Of a stretch of 52,136 nucleotides of DNA, positions 34,251 to 43,455 are shown piece by piece; the stretch's first letter is position 1, and the number at the start of each line of letters is the position of its first letter. The DNA lies in contig NZ_JACJQG010000072.1 of assembly GCF_014696435.1 (NCBI RefSeq), positions 1 through 52,136 of the forward strand. Reading direction: 5' to 3'. Origin of the DNA: Calothrix anomala FACHB-343 (GTDB lineage: Bacteria; Cyanobacteriota; Cyanobacteriia; Cyanobacteriales; Nostocaceae). The notes beneath the pieces are model-generated. The model had not been told where the DNA came from, did not search any database, and saw only the letters and a list, made by a program, of their open reading frames with translations. The position numbers and the translations under genes were made by a program.

Positions 34251-35645
34251 TTCTTCAACAAATATCAGGGGTAAAATTGCTGCTAGGCGACATAAGCTAG
34301 ATAGGGCGAATAAGCCGAGTAAAGCGCCTTGTCCGGCAAATTCGGCGATGAAGCCGCCAATAGTTGTACCTAAAGCACCACTAAAACCAGCGACAGCAGA
34401 AGCGATCGCAAAATAGATAGACTGATTTTTCAGTGGTGCGATCGCTAATTGCAAATTGTTATTGCATAGATCAATTGCTGCCAAGGTTCCGCCTGTAAAA
34501 ATATGTAATAGCGGTAACCATAACCAAATATTCCAGCTATTCGCACTGACACCTAGCCACAATAACGGTGTCAGTGCTACTAAACTGCCAATCATCATTA
34601 AAATCCGTCGGTTACCGATTTTATCGGCTAATTTACCCCACAAGACAATCAATAACATACTAGCTCCCGCCTGGAGACTACCGTAAAGCGTTACGCAACT
34701 GACATCTAGATGTAGCTTATCTAGCATGTAGAAGTTGAAAAAAGGCGCACTGATATTAAAAGCCAGCGTCCAAAAGCCGAAATAAAGCAGAAACCGTAAA
34801 AAGTTCCAGTTACTGCCGATACTTGCCAAATCATTGGGTGGACTAGTTATTTCCGTGACGGTAACAGTTTCCGCAGATTCACTAGTTTGCTGGTACTTTA
34901 CAAGACTACTGTTTTGTAATGCGGGATTCATGTCAGTTTGAAAGTACTGACAGCAGATGCTAATTATCCCGCAAGCGATCGCTGCAAATAAAATTATCCC
35001 GTAACCTTGTAAAGTGCCACCATACCAATGCGATACCGCTAGCCCTGCTAAAGGTACGCACAGCAAATTAGTCAAGCTAGATGCACTATTACGAATCCCA
35101 AAATACCTACCTCGTAACTTTCGCGGAACGATTGTTGCTAGCCAACTTAGCCAAGATGCACTTCCCAAACCCCCCAATAAGCCACTGAACAGTACAACTA
35201 ACAGGGTTAATAATATTAACTGTTGAGAATTTATCCCAATCCAGGGTGAAGTAATAATACTAAAGCCGAGAATGAGCCACAGTAACCGCGCAATTCCATG
35301 AGTTTTCAGCGAATATTGGAAACGGCTGCTGCTGCGTTCGGATAATAAAGCACCTAATGGTTGAACCAAATTTACCAACATCGGAATAGATGACAGCATC
35401 CCAAACACCACGGGACTCGCACCCAACTCTAATAGAAAATTGCTGAGTAAAATACCACCAGTAGCTACACCGAAAACGGCGGCGAAAACCGCATCTAGAG
35501 TTGAAGCTCGCAAGCTGGTGCGAATAGCATCTTTATAATCTTGCGGATTGGGCTTTGTCGGAGAAATAAATGCTGATTGTGGCGCGGGAATCTGGGTAAT
35601 TTCCAAACTCACAGGCGCAACAGTTTCAATCGGAACAAAAGTCAT
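34248..35645 (-). CDS. MFS transporter
   Basis: 465 residues with about 12 hydrophobic segments in two halves split by a polar loop (about 230-270, TDMNPALQNSSLVKYQQTSE onward). After an N-terminal cytosolic stretch of about 45 residues come AVFAAVFGVATGGILLSNF and MLSSIPMLVNLVQPLGALLS, then the motif A-like LRGRYFGIRNSASS near the first-half loop and ADKIGNRRILMM in the second half. The C-terminal VAGFSGALGTTIGGFIAEFA is typical of facilitators. The substrate is unknown. It overlaps the heptamer repeats at its 3' end (34248-34250). Confidence 0.87.
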   Translation of the reverse strand: MTFVPIETVAPVSLEITQIPAPQSAFISPTKPNPQDYKDAIRTSLRASTLDAVFAAVFGVATGGILLSNFLLELGASPVVFGMLSSIPMLVNLVQPLGALLSERSSSRFQYSLKTHGIARLLWLILGFSIITSPWIGINSQQLILLTLLVVLFSGLLGGLGSASWLSWLATIVPRKLRGRYFGIRNSASSLTNLLCVPLAGLAVSHWYGGTLQGYGIILFAAIACGIISICCQYFQTDMNPALQNSSLVKYQQTSESAETVTVTEITSPPNDLASIGSNWNFLRFLLYFGFWTLAFNISAPFFNFYMLDKLHLDVSCVTLYGSLQAGASMLLIVLWGKLADKIGNRRILMMIGSLVALTPLLWLGVSANSWNIWLWLPLLHIFTGGTLAAIDLCNNNLQLAIAPLKNQSIYFAIASAVAGFSGALGTTIGGFIAEFAGQGALLGLFALSSLCRLAAILPLIFVEE

Positions 35646-35837
35646 AAATTAAATTTATACGGATAATGAACCGTAGAATTGTCTCGTTGCCGATAATTTC
35701 TCGCCATTGTAGCTTGGTTAACACAGGCTAGGGGCTAGGGACTAGGGAATAGAGATTGCAACAAAAATTCAGATGGGGAAATATCGGGTTTTGGCGACAG
35801 ACGATATAAGTAAAGAAAGAGTGACTGTGATAATTAC

Positions 35838-37088
35838 GTGATTAGCAGCAAATTGTACAAGTTTTTGGGATTGGCAATAGCGATCGCGATCGCCATGATT
35901 ATTTGGCACAGTTTATCACTATCCCAGATATCTACAGGGGTTACTGTGAAACTTAGCGGTTGGGGAGGTAATCAAGTTGAGCAAAAACTCCTCAAACAGG
36001 TAATCCAAGATTTTGAAACACAGCACCCCCAAATTAAAGTTAAGTATGAGGTAATTTCCGATCAATACATGGATGTAATTAAAACTCGCTTAATCGGAGA
36101 AGCCGCACCAGATGTATTTTATCTAGATGCGCTGGAAGCTCCTTTTTTGATGAGTCAAAACGTCCTCGAACCGCTAGATGGTTATATTACCCCCGAATTT
36201 GATTTAGCCGATTTTGAACCTAACCTACTTAATAGCTTCAAATACCAAAACCAAATTTACGGCTTTCCCAAAGATTACTCAACCCTGTCGCTGTTTTATA
36301 ACAAAAAAGCCTTCGCTAACCTGGGTTTAAATAGTCCACCCAAGACTTGGGAAGAATTACGCAGCTACTCTCGGCAATTAACAGGTAAGTTGAATAAATA
36401 TGGCTTTGGAGAAGTTCCCGAATTAGCCCGTCAAGCGTATAAAATTAAAGCCTTTGGCGGACAAATTATTGGTAAAAATGATAATGCTACCTTTGCCAGG
36501 GAACCAGGTTTACAGGGTTTGCAATTAGTTATCGATCAGTATCAAAAAGATCGTACCTCTGCCCAAAAATCCGATGTAGGGACAAACTCAGGTAGCGAAA
36601 TGTTTGGACAGGGTAAAGTTGCAATGGTAATTGAGGGGAATTGGGCGCTGACTTATCTTCAGGAAACTTTCCCCAATTTGGAGTTTGCTACCGCAGAAGT
36701 ACCAACTATTAATGATAAAAAAAATACAATGGTTTTTACCGTCGCCTATGTAATGAATAAACAAGCCAAACACAAAGCTGAGGCTTGGGAATTAATTTCT
36801 TATCTCACAGGTAAAGCCGGAATGGAAAAGTGGACGGGAACCGGGTTTGCGCTACCGACGCGAAAATCTGTAGCAGAGAAATTAGGTTATGACAGAGATA
36901 CTTTGCGATCGCCTTTTGTAAGCGGTGTGTCCTACGCTACGCCTTGGCAAGCAGGCAAATATCCCGCCGCTATTGTGAATAATTTTGATAATCAATTTAT
37001 TAGCGCTTTGTTAGGGGAGCAGCCGTTAAAGCAAGCAATGGTGCGGGCAGAAAATGCGGCGAATCAGGAGATTACAGCGATGGAATAA
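35838..37088 (+). CDS. ABC transporter sugar-binding protein (family 1 solute-binding)
   Basis: 416 residues, GTG start 35838. The N-terminal hydrophobic segment (LGLAIAIAIAMIIWHSL) is a signal peptide or anchor; there is no lipobox cysteine. The core has the family-1 pattern: VTVKLSGWGGNQVEQKLLKQ, IKVKYEVISDQYMDVIKTRL, PDVFYLDALEAPFL, FYNKKAFANLGL-PPKTWEELRSYS, GKVAMVIEGNW and a C-terminal AWELISYLTGKAGMEKWTGTG. Binds a sugar or oligosaccharide in the periplasm. No permease or ATPase gene is adjacent, so it is an orphan subunit. A second such protein is at 43456. Confidence 0.9.
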   Translation: MISSKLYKFLGLAIAIAIAMIIWHSLSLSQISTGVTVKLSGWGGNQVEQKLLKQVIQDFETQHPQIKVKYEVISDQYMDVIKTRLIGEAAPDVFYLDALEAPFLMSQNVLEPLDGYITPEFDLADFEPNLLNSFKYQNQIYGFPKDYSTLSLFYNKKAFANLGLNSPPKTWEELRSYSRQLTGKLNKYGFGEVPELARQAYKIKAFGGQIIGKNDNATFAREPGLQGLQLVIDQYQKDRTSAQKSDVGTNSGSEMFGQGKVAMVIEGNWALTYLQETFPNLEFATAEVPTINDKKNTMVFTVAYVMNKQAKHKAEAWELISYLTGKAGMEKWTGTGFALPTRKSVAEKLGYDRDTLRSPFVSGVSYATPWQAGKYPAAIVNNFDNQFISALLGEQPLKQAMVRAENAANQEITAME

Positions 37089-37092
37089 GTAT

Positions 37093-37176
37093 TCTCTCTG
37101 CGCTCTCTGCGCCTCTGCGGTTCAAAAATAATTTATTTAACCACAGAGACGCGGAGGACACAGAGAAAGAGAGGAA
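37093..37176. repeat. Inverted CTCTGCG repeat
   Basis: TTCTCTCTGCGCTCTCTGCG-CCTCTGCGGTT (plus strand, 37095 on) is mirrored by AACCACAGAGACGCGGAGG to 37175, a long imperfect hairpin between convergent genes. The same CTCTGCGCC/GGCGCAGAG sequence recurs near 41640-41690 and 41758-41782. A common cyanobacterial repeat, possibly working as a bidirectional terminator here. Confidence 0.75.
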
Positions 37177-37227
37177 AAAAGGACTGTTTCACCAAAATTT
37201 TGACTCACCTTGAACTAGCTATTCCAT

Positions 37228-38487
37228 TTATCTTTTCGCCAGTTCTGGAGTCCGCCCTTTTAACCCAATCATCAACTTGAGAGTATAAACTTTAAGCAAT
37301 GGTACTCGGCGCATAATCCATAAACCTAAACGACGCACCAATAATAAAGGTAAGAAATTATTAGAAAACATCCGATCTAACAAATCGGTGAAACCTAATA
37401 TTGTCAAATTTTCTCGCTGACGCCAGTTTTCATAGCGCTTGAGAATTTTGATGTTACCAATATCTTCGCCTTTAGCGTGGGCTGTCTGTATTACCTGTGC
37501 CAATGCTGCTGCATCGCGAATACCTAGATTTAAACCTTGTCCGCCAACAGGATGACAATTATGGGCTGCATCGCCTATTAATGCTAATCTCGGTAAGACA
37601 TAGCGATCGCTTTGCATGAGTTGCACTTGAAATATAAAGCGATCGCCTAATAATTCTAATTTACCCATCTGATTACCAAAGCGGCGGCTGAGTTCGCTTA
37701 AAAATTGCTCGTCATCTAAACCACATAAAGCTTTCGCTTCTTCATGGGGTGCTGTCCAGACGATGCGGCAACGATTTCCCGGTAGCGGTAAAATCGCAAA
37801 CGGGCCGCTAGTCCAAAATTTTTCGTAGGCGGTGTTATTGTGGGGTTTTTCTGGTTTGACGAAGGCGACAATACAAGATTGCCAATATTTCCAGCCGTGG
37901 GTTTTAATTCCCGCCGCTTGACGAATTGGCGATCGCGAACCATCGGCGGCGACTAATAATTTACTGCGTATAGTTCTTGTATGTTCTGCAACTTTAATAT
38001 CAAGGGTTGCTATGTCTTTGTGGTACTCGGTTTTCAATACCTCTGCGGGACATAAATAAGTTACATTAGTACAATTACGGACGAATTCTTGTAGCGGCTC
38101 TAACAGTGCTTGATGTTCGGCTACATAACCTAACTCTGGTGTACCTAAATCTGCGGTGTTAAATTCCACCACTTCCGAAAAATCGGCATCAGATAGGCGT
38201 ACATGCTCATATTTGGCGATTTGCGGTAATATTTTATCCCAAATGCCAATTCCTTGATAAATTAGCGCCGAAAGCATGTGAATGGCGTAGGCTTGCCCTT
38301 TGGCTACGGCTGCTGATGCTACTTTCGCTTCCACCAGCAAGATACTTAAGCCGGAATCTTTTAAGGCTGCGGCGAGGGTTAATCCCGCAATTCCGCCGCC
38401 GACAATAACTAAATCGTAATCGTATCCCCGCTTTTCTGTGGCTATTGGGGAAGAGTTGAGGGTTTGCAAAGGCTGTGTTAAGGGCAT
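37228..38487 (-). CDS. FAD-dependent hydroxylase, UbiH/COQ6 family
   Basis: 419 residues, class A flavoprotein monooxygenase. The N-terminal FAD site is YDLVIVGGGIAGLTLAAALK at about residues 24-43, followed by LLVEAK. The DG motif is LLVAADGSRSPIRQAAGI near 183-200. The second FAD motif is ALIGDAAHNCHPVGGQGLNL near 303-322. In proteobacteria this family hydroxylates the ubiquinone ring; the cyanobacterial substrate is not certain (plastoquinone or other aromatics). Single gene, convergent with the solute-binding protein gene. Confidence 0.9.
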   Translation of the reverse strand: MPLTQPLQTLNSSPIATEKRGYDYDLVIVGGGIAGLTLAAALKDSGLSILLVEAKVASAAVAKGQAYAIHMLSALIYQGIGIWDKILPQIAKYEHVRLSDADFSEVVEFNTADLGTPELGYVAEHQALLEPLQEFVRNCTNVTYLCPAEVLKTEYHKDIATLDIKVAEHTRTIRSKLLVAADGSRSPIRQAAGIKTHGWKYWQSCIVAFVKPEKPHNNTAYEKFWTSGPFAILPLPGNRCRIVWTAPHEEAKALCGLDDEQFLSELSRRFGNQMGKLELLGDRFIFQVQLMQSDRYVLPRLALIGDAAHNCHPVGGQGLNLGIRDAAALAQVIQTAHAKGEDIGNIKILKRYENWRQRENLTILGFTDLLDRMFSNNFLPLLLVRRLGLWIMRRVPLLKVYTLKLMIGLKGRTPELAKR

Positions 38488-38577
38488 TGTTACGAGAAAT
38501 TACAGCATCTTAATATTATTTTGACGCGATCGCCCTGTTTAGAGCAAGTCAAAGAACAGGAAAAGGGGGACAAACAA

Positions 38578-38660
38578 TTCAAAATTCAAAATTCAAAATT
38601 CAAAATTAAGAATTCTTTTTGACTTTTGCCCAATGCCCAATGCCCAATGCCCCATGCCCT
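38578..38660. repeat. CAAAATT heptamers and CCCAATG heptamers
   Basis: AATTCAA 7-mers (38578-38606) then GCCCAAT heptamers (38624-38660) fill the gap between two minus-strand genes. The AATTCAA family also appears at 46800-46826. Confidence 0.85.
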
Positions 38661-41391
38661 AAAACATCAAGTTAAAAAAGAAGGCGGTAAAACCTAACAT
38701 TAGCAACAAATGTGGCAGATTTTGCAAAAGCGATCGCTTAGTCATGCGTAGCAGTGGATAGGGACTAAACACCATTGCAGAAATTAGGGTAACGCCTTGC
38801 AAAAATTGCGCTACATCTAAACTCCAACTGAGAGAGGGTAAGCCAGCGCCACTGTAGCCCAATGTTTGTGCTAAAACTGGCAGAATTTGCCCAGCTTCCG
38901 TCACAGCAGCCGGAATATAATGAGCGAGATTAGCTGCTAGAGTTAAAGGTAGGTAGGCATAAATCACGGTGAGATAGTCTGGTTGCTGTTTATCGAAAAA
39001 ACGCGCGATCGCATGAGTGGAATAAGTCAAAATGGCGGGAATGCTCAGAAGCGCCAGCACAATCGGCAGGCTAATGAGTAAATGCTCGGAATCAAGGGAA
39101 ATATCACCAAATCCCAACCATCTGAGAATTTTCTGCCCGTTATGCATGAATACACCACCCAACAGCAGCAGCAACAGCGCGACTTCTGCCCAAAATCCTT
39201 TGTGGTTATCGAGTAAATCTGAAGCTGGGAAGCGTAAATTCAATTGTGCAGAGCGATTGGGACAGCCTTTCAAGCAAGTCATACACAGCACACAGTCGCG
39301 GTTATCCTGCAATTGCGCTGGATGTAAATAAAGCGGACAACCTCCCGTTTGCTGTCCTTCGCTTGCTAAAGCTTCAGCAAAGGTAATGGGGGTTGGTTTA
39401 GTGCCCTTATAACAGCCAAAGGTGGTACATTGACTACCACATAACTGTTGTGCCGATCGCAATTCAATTACCGACAATTTGGCAAATAAACCATTCATTC
39501 CACCGATGGGGCAAAGATACCGACACCATAATCGCCGTTCGTAGATGAGGCTAAAAATGACGGCTCCGGCGGCAATTGTCAACAGTAACCAAGCAGACAG
39601 GTAAGCATGGTGCGGTAAGTCCCAGAGTTTCTCCCATAGGTAAATAGCTACAAAACCGGCGAAGACAATCCAACCGCCCCAACGGTTCAACCATTTGCTA
39701 TTCCAAGTGAGTTGCTGGCGGGGAAATAGCCACATAGAAATGCGCCTAATTACGGCTCCGGTAATCATGAATGGACATACAGCACACCAAAGCCTACCCA
39801 CAAAGGCAAACAGAAATAGATAACCAGGCCACCACCAAGCCCAAAATAAATTTAGGGTAATACTGCTATCCCGATTTTGCGGCCCTATAAAACCCCAAAC
39901 TACCACAGGGACAAAAATTGCCATCATAATTACCCAAATACCCTTGGGATACCAGCGACTCAACAAAATTTGTCGCAACCAGGGTACATGAGTTAACAAA
40001 TCCAAGCGAAAAGCGTTTTTAGTTGATTCTACTGACCATAATGCCTGTTCTGGAATCACAGAATACCCCGGTGGCGTCATAATCGTGGCTCGGTGCAAAA
40101 TCTCTGCCAGTTCTGTCACGTTTGCAGGGTAGTCATAGCTAATTAAGCGGCGGAGATCTGATTGATCGAGTTTTAACAAGGGGCGGTTTTGTTCGCAGCA
40201 AAACTGCTTTAAAAAATACTCAGCAAAGTGGGGTATATCGGCTTTGCGTTGAGGTAGGGTAAAGAGTTTAATGGTAATCGCTTTAATATCCGGTAAATCT
40301 AGTTTATTTGGCGATGCGAGGATGAGACGTACCTGAGATTCAATTTTTGGTGCAGGTTGTGTAATCGGATTAATTTTGCCGATAATACCTTGGTTTGGCA
40401 GAATTAATCCAGTTTTGATGTAGTGACTTAAACGAGCGCGATCGCCTAGACTCAAAACATGTACATTATCTAATAGCAGGGTTCCTCGCTCTAACAGTTC
40501 TAAAATCCCTCGTTGCTGTCCTATCCTACCAAACAGCACATCCGTATCTAGCCGCCCATCTTCCGCGCGCTGTAACGCCCCACAGTCAATTTCGGCAAAG
40601 GTTTGGGAAGCCAAACTAGAACCAGCATGAATCAAACCTGCAAAGAAGGTTTTCCCCGTACCTGCTTGTCCCTGTAACACCACAGGCTGAAGATTGGCTG
40701 CGGCTTGATTGATTTGTTCTGTGAGTTTTTGTGCGCCTTTACTATTACCAATAATGCTTGTATTTGTTGGTAATGGCTGAATATAAGCCTGTAAAGCTTG
40801 AATCCGTTCTTGTTCCCAAGCAATCCGACTAGTATATTCATACAAATCTTGCGATAGTTGAGAATGAATCAAACGTTCAATTTCGGGGAATTCTGCAATC
40901 AGCTTTTGAAATGCAGCCTTTGGTAAAAATAATATTTGGCATTTTGTCAGAGCGATCGCATTAGTTTGATATGTTCCTTCTACGCCATTCGCAATCAAAA
41001 CATAGCCAAATAAATCTCCTGCATGTCGATAGCGAATTAATGATTGCCCAATTAGCGATCGCCGAAAAATCTCCACCTTTCCCGACTGCAAAAGATATAA
41101 TCCTATAGGGGTATGTCCCTCCTGGTAGATTAAAGTTTCCGGTTCTACATTAAAACAATGAAACGATTGCGCGATCGCTTCTCTTGCTGATTGTGACAAT
41201 TTCCCCCAAAGTTCATGCAGACTCAGCCAATTCAGGCAATCTTCCCCATCATTAACTATATTTGTCATCAACGGTAATGGTTGTTCTAAAATTACCGCTA
41301 CAGGTTGATTTTGCCTGTTTTCTTGAAAATCATGTACCAAATCCAGGCTTTGTGGAAACGAGGGATGATGATTATATTTATTTAAGTACAA
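38659..41391 (-). CDS. Fusion: cyclic-nucleotide-binding domain + degenerate NtrC-type AAA+ + NapH/NosR-type membrane ferredoxin
   Basis: Up to 910 residues (TTG 41391; first ATG 41268 would remove 41 residues). Residues about 60-190 form a CRP-like nucleotide-binding domain (LIYQEGHTPIGLYLLQSGKV, AGDLFGYVLIANG). About 212-450 is an NtrC-type AAA+ domain: Walker A GQAGTGKT (241-248), DVLFGRIG, GTLLLDNVHVL as Walker B with Asn where catalytic Glu is expected, and no GAFTGA loop. No helix-turn-helix follows. About 484-910 is membrane protein with 8-10 helices: RLWCAVCP (536-540), RLWCRYLCP (623-628), CGSQC...C, and a 4Fe-4S motif CVLCMTCLKGCP (700-711). It should be an inner-membrane redox protein with a sensory cytosolic half. 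Substrate and partners are unknown. Confidence 0.88.
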   Translation of the reverse strand: MYLNKYNHHPSFPQSLDLVHDFQENRQNQPVAVILEQPLPLMTNIVNDGEDCLNWLSLHELWGKLSQSAREAIAQSFHCFNVEPETLIYQEGHTPIGLYLLQSGKVEIFRRSLIGQSLIRYRHAGDLFGYVLIANGVEGTYQTNAIALTKCQILFLPKAAFQKLIAEFPEIERLIHSQLSQDLYEYTSRIAWEQERIQALQAYIQPLPTNTSIIGNSKGAQKLTEQINQAAANLQPVVLQGQAGTGKTFFAGLIHAGSSLASQTFAEIDCGALQRAEDGRLDTDVLFGRIGQQRGILELLERGTLLLDNVHVLSLGDRARLSHYIKTGLILPNQGIIGKINPITQPAPKIESQVRLILASPNKLDLPDIKAITIKLFTLPQRKADIPHFAEYFLKQFCCEQNRPLLKLDQSDLRRLISYDYPANVTELAEILHRATIMTPPGYSVIPEQALWSVESTKNAFRLDLLTHVPWLRQILLSRWYPKGIWVIMMAIFVPVVVWGFIGPQNRDSSITLNLFWAWWWPGYLFLFAFVGRLWCAVCPFMITGAVIRRISMWLFPRQQLTWNSKWLNRWGGWIVFAGFVAIYLWEKLWDLPHHAYLSAWLLLTIAAGAVIFSLIYERRLWCRYLCPIGGMNGLFAKLSVIELRSAQQLCGSQCTTFGCYKGTKPTPITFAEALASEGQQTGGCPLYLHPAQLQDNRDCVLCMTCLKGCPNRSAQLNLRFPASDLLDNHKGFWAEVALLLLLLGGVFMHNGQKILRWLGFGDISLDSEHLLISLPIVLALLSIPAILTYSTHAIARFFDKQQPDYLTVIYAYLPLTLAANLAHYIPAAVTEAGQILPVLAQTLGYSGAGLPSLSWSLDVAQFLQGVTLISAMVFSPYPLLRMTKRSLLQNLPHLLLMLGFTAFFFNLMF

Positions 41392-41896
41392 TTTCGTAAC
41401 TCCAATATTTAATTAAAAACTTAATTTAATTTTTCAGTATTTATTTTTAGAATTTTTAGAAAAATTGAGTCACAATTGACTATCAAAGTAGGCGTATTCA
41501 CCGATTAATGCATCATATTTTTCATGTTAAAACCCTGTTATAGATCAAGATAATTTAATTTGTCAAAGTATACATATATTTGTAAATCCTACCTTTTCGT
41601 TACCTTTTTTTACTTAGCTCAAAATGATGAAACTAAAAAACTCTGCGCACCTTTGCGTTAACCTTAGCGCCCCTTTGCGTTTCCCAAAGATATAATTTCC
41701 TGCAACTTCATAAATAGTATGAGAAGGCGTTGCATAATTGCGGGATGATTTATCTCACGCAGAGGCGCAGAGACGCAGAGAGAATAAGGAGTGGAAAATT
41801 TCAATAGCTCAAAATCCATCCCCTAATTCAGCAATGCCTATGAGAAAATCGGCGTTGCATAAATCCGATGAAATGCGATTGCATCCATCAGAAATA
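41392..41896. other. Gene-free region with CTCTGCG repeats
   Basis: AT-rich upstream region of the fusion gene (its promoter should lie here), then CTCTGCG-type repeats near 41640-41690 and 41758-41782 around GCGTTGCATAA duplicates. I do not support the 63-residue plus frame here. Confidence 0.5.
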
Positions 41897-42136
41897 CAAA
41901 AAACCCGCTACCAAAGGCAGCAGGCTTGAATGGTATAGTGTGTAGTTACGGGAAAATCAAAGAATTAATTGATTATCTACTATAAAATGTATAAATTAGC
42001 AGTTATAGCCATCTCAAACAGGCGATTATCACATAGGTCTAGGGTTAGGGCAGCTAGCCATAGAGCCAGGGTTGCGAGTTCAATCTAACTTCATCTCTTT
42101 GAGATTGTCCATATCATTTAATAGCAGACTATTATA
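41897..42136 (-). ncRNA. Candidate small RNA transcript with its own promoter and terminator
   Basis: A perfect -10 TATAAT is on the minus strand at 42136-42131. About 200 nt downstream is a terminator-like stem AGCAGG/CCCGCT pairing CCTGCT (41924-41919) with AGCGGG (41909-41904), followed by six Ts. In between, GACAATCTCAAAGAGAT forms a small hairpin and a 10-codon frame (MDNLKEMKLD, 42112-42080) is possible but lacks a ribosome-binding site. No known family matched by eye. Alternatively the hairpin is a distant terminator of the YebC gene. Confidence 0.4.
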
Positions 42137-42489
42137 GTATCGCAAAAGAGTGTGTGATTATGTTATTAGTTATATAAACTTTCTGTGTAGATTTCTATAT
42201 TATTCTCTGGGCAAATTGTTTTTTAATTTGTAAATCATCTATACCTAGCTACAACTTCCGCAGCAAATTATCATCACAGCTAACACAGGGAAACTAGAGA
42301 AACAGCTATAGATGCCAGACAATATTAATCATAGAAATAAGGCTTTACCAAATAATTTATTGGAATTTAACTATAAAGCCTGAAAACTTCCAGCATCTCA
42401 TAGCCGTATGTCAATAGTTTGTAAATTTTATGAAATTTGTATGTCTATTTTCGCAGATGTATATTAGACAACAAATTATCCAAATTCTC

Positions 42490-43248
42490 CTAAACAATAC
42501 TCAAAGCCATGAGACTTTCCGACATTTCAAAGTTAGATGTCACATTTTGCACATCATCCAAACCTTCTAGAGTATCAATTAATTTGAGAAGCGATCGCGC
42601 CTGATCGGCATCGGTAACTTCTACACTATTACTAGGAATCCAGCGCAATTCTGTATCAGTTACCTGAAAGCTTTTTTCATTCAGGGTTTTATTCAGCGTT
42701 TCTAAATCTTCAACAGCGCTAAATACTTCCGCTATTTCCGCCTCAGTCATTTCGTAAGACTCAGCACCACCTTCTAAAGAAGCTTCTAAAAGCTGTTCTT
42801 CATCAACTACACCTTCAACAGTGCAAACGCCTTTTTGGGAAAACATCCAACTTACACAGCCCATTTCCCCCAAATTTCCGCCATTTTTGCTAAAAGCAGC
42901 CCGTAAATCAGCCGCAGTGCGATTGCGGTTATCTGTCAAAGCTTCGACTAAAATTGCGACACCACCAGGGCCGTAACCTTCATAACGAATTGCTTCTAAA
43001 CTATTGTTATCACCACCAAATGTACCTGCGCCTTTAGCGATCGCTCGTTCAATATTATCATTAGGAATTCCCGCAGCCTTAGCCTTATCAATTGCTGTAC
43101 GTAATTGAAAATTACCTGCTGGATCTGGAATTCCACTTCTGGCTGCGACAATAATCGCCCGTGATAGCTGAGTAAAGGTTTTTGCCCTTTTTGCATCCAC
43201 CACAGCCTTTTGGCGCTTAATATTAGCCCACTTACTATGTCCCGCCAT
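42490..43248 (-). CDS. YebC/PmpR-family DNA-binding regulatory protein
   Basis: 252 residues, normal family length. MAGHSKWANIKRQKAVVDAKRAKTFTQLSR is the conserved start. DNNSLEAIRYEGYGPGGVAILVEALTDNRNRTAADLRAAFSKNGGN marks domain II (about 78-127; the motif is longer, key residues are YEGYGPGG and DNRNRT). The C-terminal ferredoxin-like domain ends in LEGLDDVQNVTSNFEM. YebC proteins act as transcriptional regulators or as translation factors easing ribosome stalling at polyproline. Monocistronic here. Confidence 0.95.
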   Translation of the reverse strand: MAGHSKWANIKRQKAVVDAKRAKTFTQLSRAIIVAARSGIPDPAGNFQLRTAIDKAKAAGIPNDNIERAIAKGAGTFGGDNNSLEAIRYEGYGPGGVAILVEALTDNRNRTAADLRAAFSKNGGNLGEMGCVSWMFSQKGVCTVEGVVDEEQLLEASLEGGAESYEMTEAEIAEVFSAVEDLETLNKTLNEKSFQVTDTELRWIPSNSVEVTDADQARSLLKLIDTLEGLDDVQNVTSNFEMSESLMALSIV

Positions 43249-43302
43249 AACTTTAACTTCATCTCAACTCTATTTCCAGATTAAGATATAGTTGAAAGTC
43301 AA

Positions 43303-43369
43303 TGGTCAATAGTCAACGGTCAACCATCAACAGTCAACAGTCAACTGACAACTGACAACTGACAACTAA
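43303..43369. repeat. GTCAACA and CAACTGA heptamers
   Basis: Tandem 7-mers GTCAACR (43303-43345) followed by GACAACT 7-mers (43346-43369), in the divergent gap between the YebC gene and the solute-binding lipoprotein gene. Confidence 0.85.
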
Positions 43370-43455
43370 CTCTTCCTAAAGATAATTGCGCGACAGTTCC
43401 AGAAAGTGAGACAGTTGAGGCGATCGCTTTTCTGGAATTGCTGATTGAGTAGATC

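Noticed and set aside
41738-41929. 63-residue plus-strand ORF
   Set aside because: Built from the GCAGAGGCGCAGAG repeat and the hairpin at 41904-41924.
42030-42095. tRNA-like GCGAGTTCAATCT sequence
   Set aside because: T-stem and acceptor stem do not pair and no anticodon arm can be drawn.
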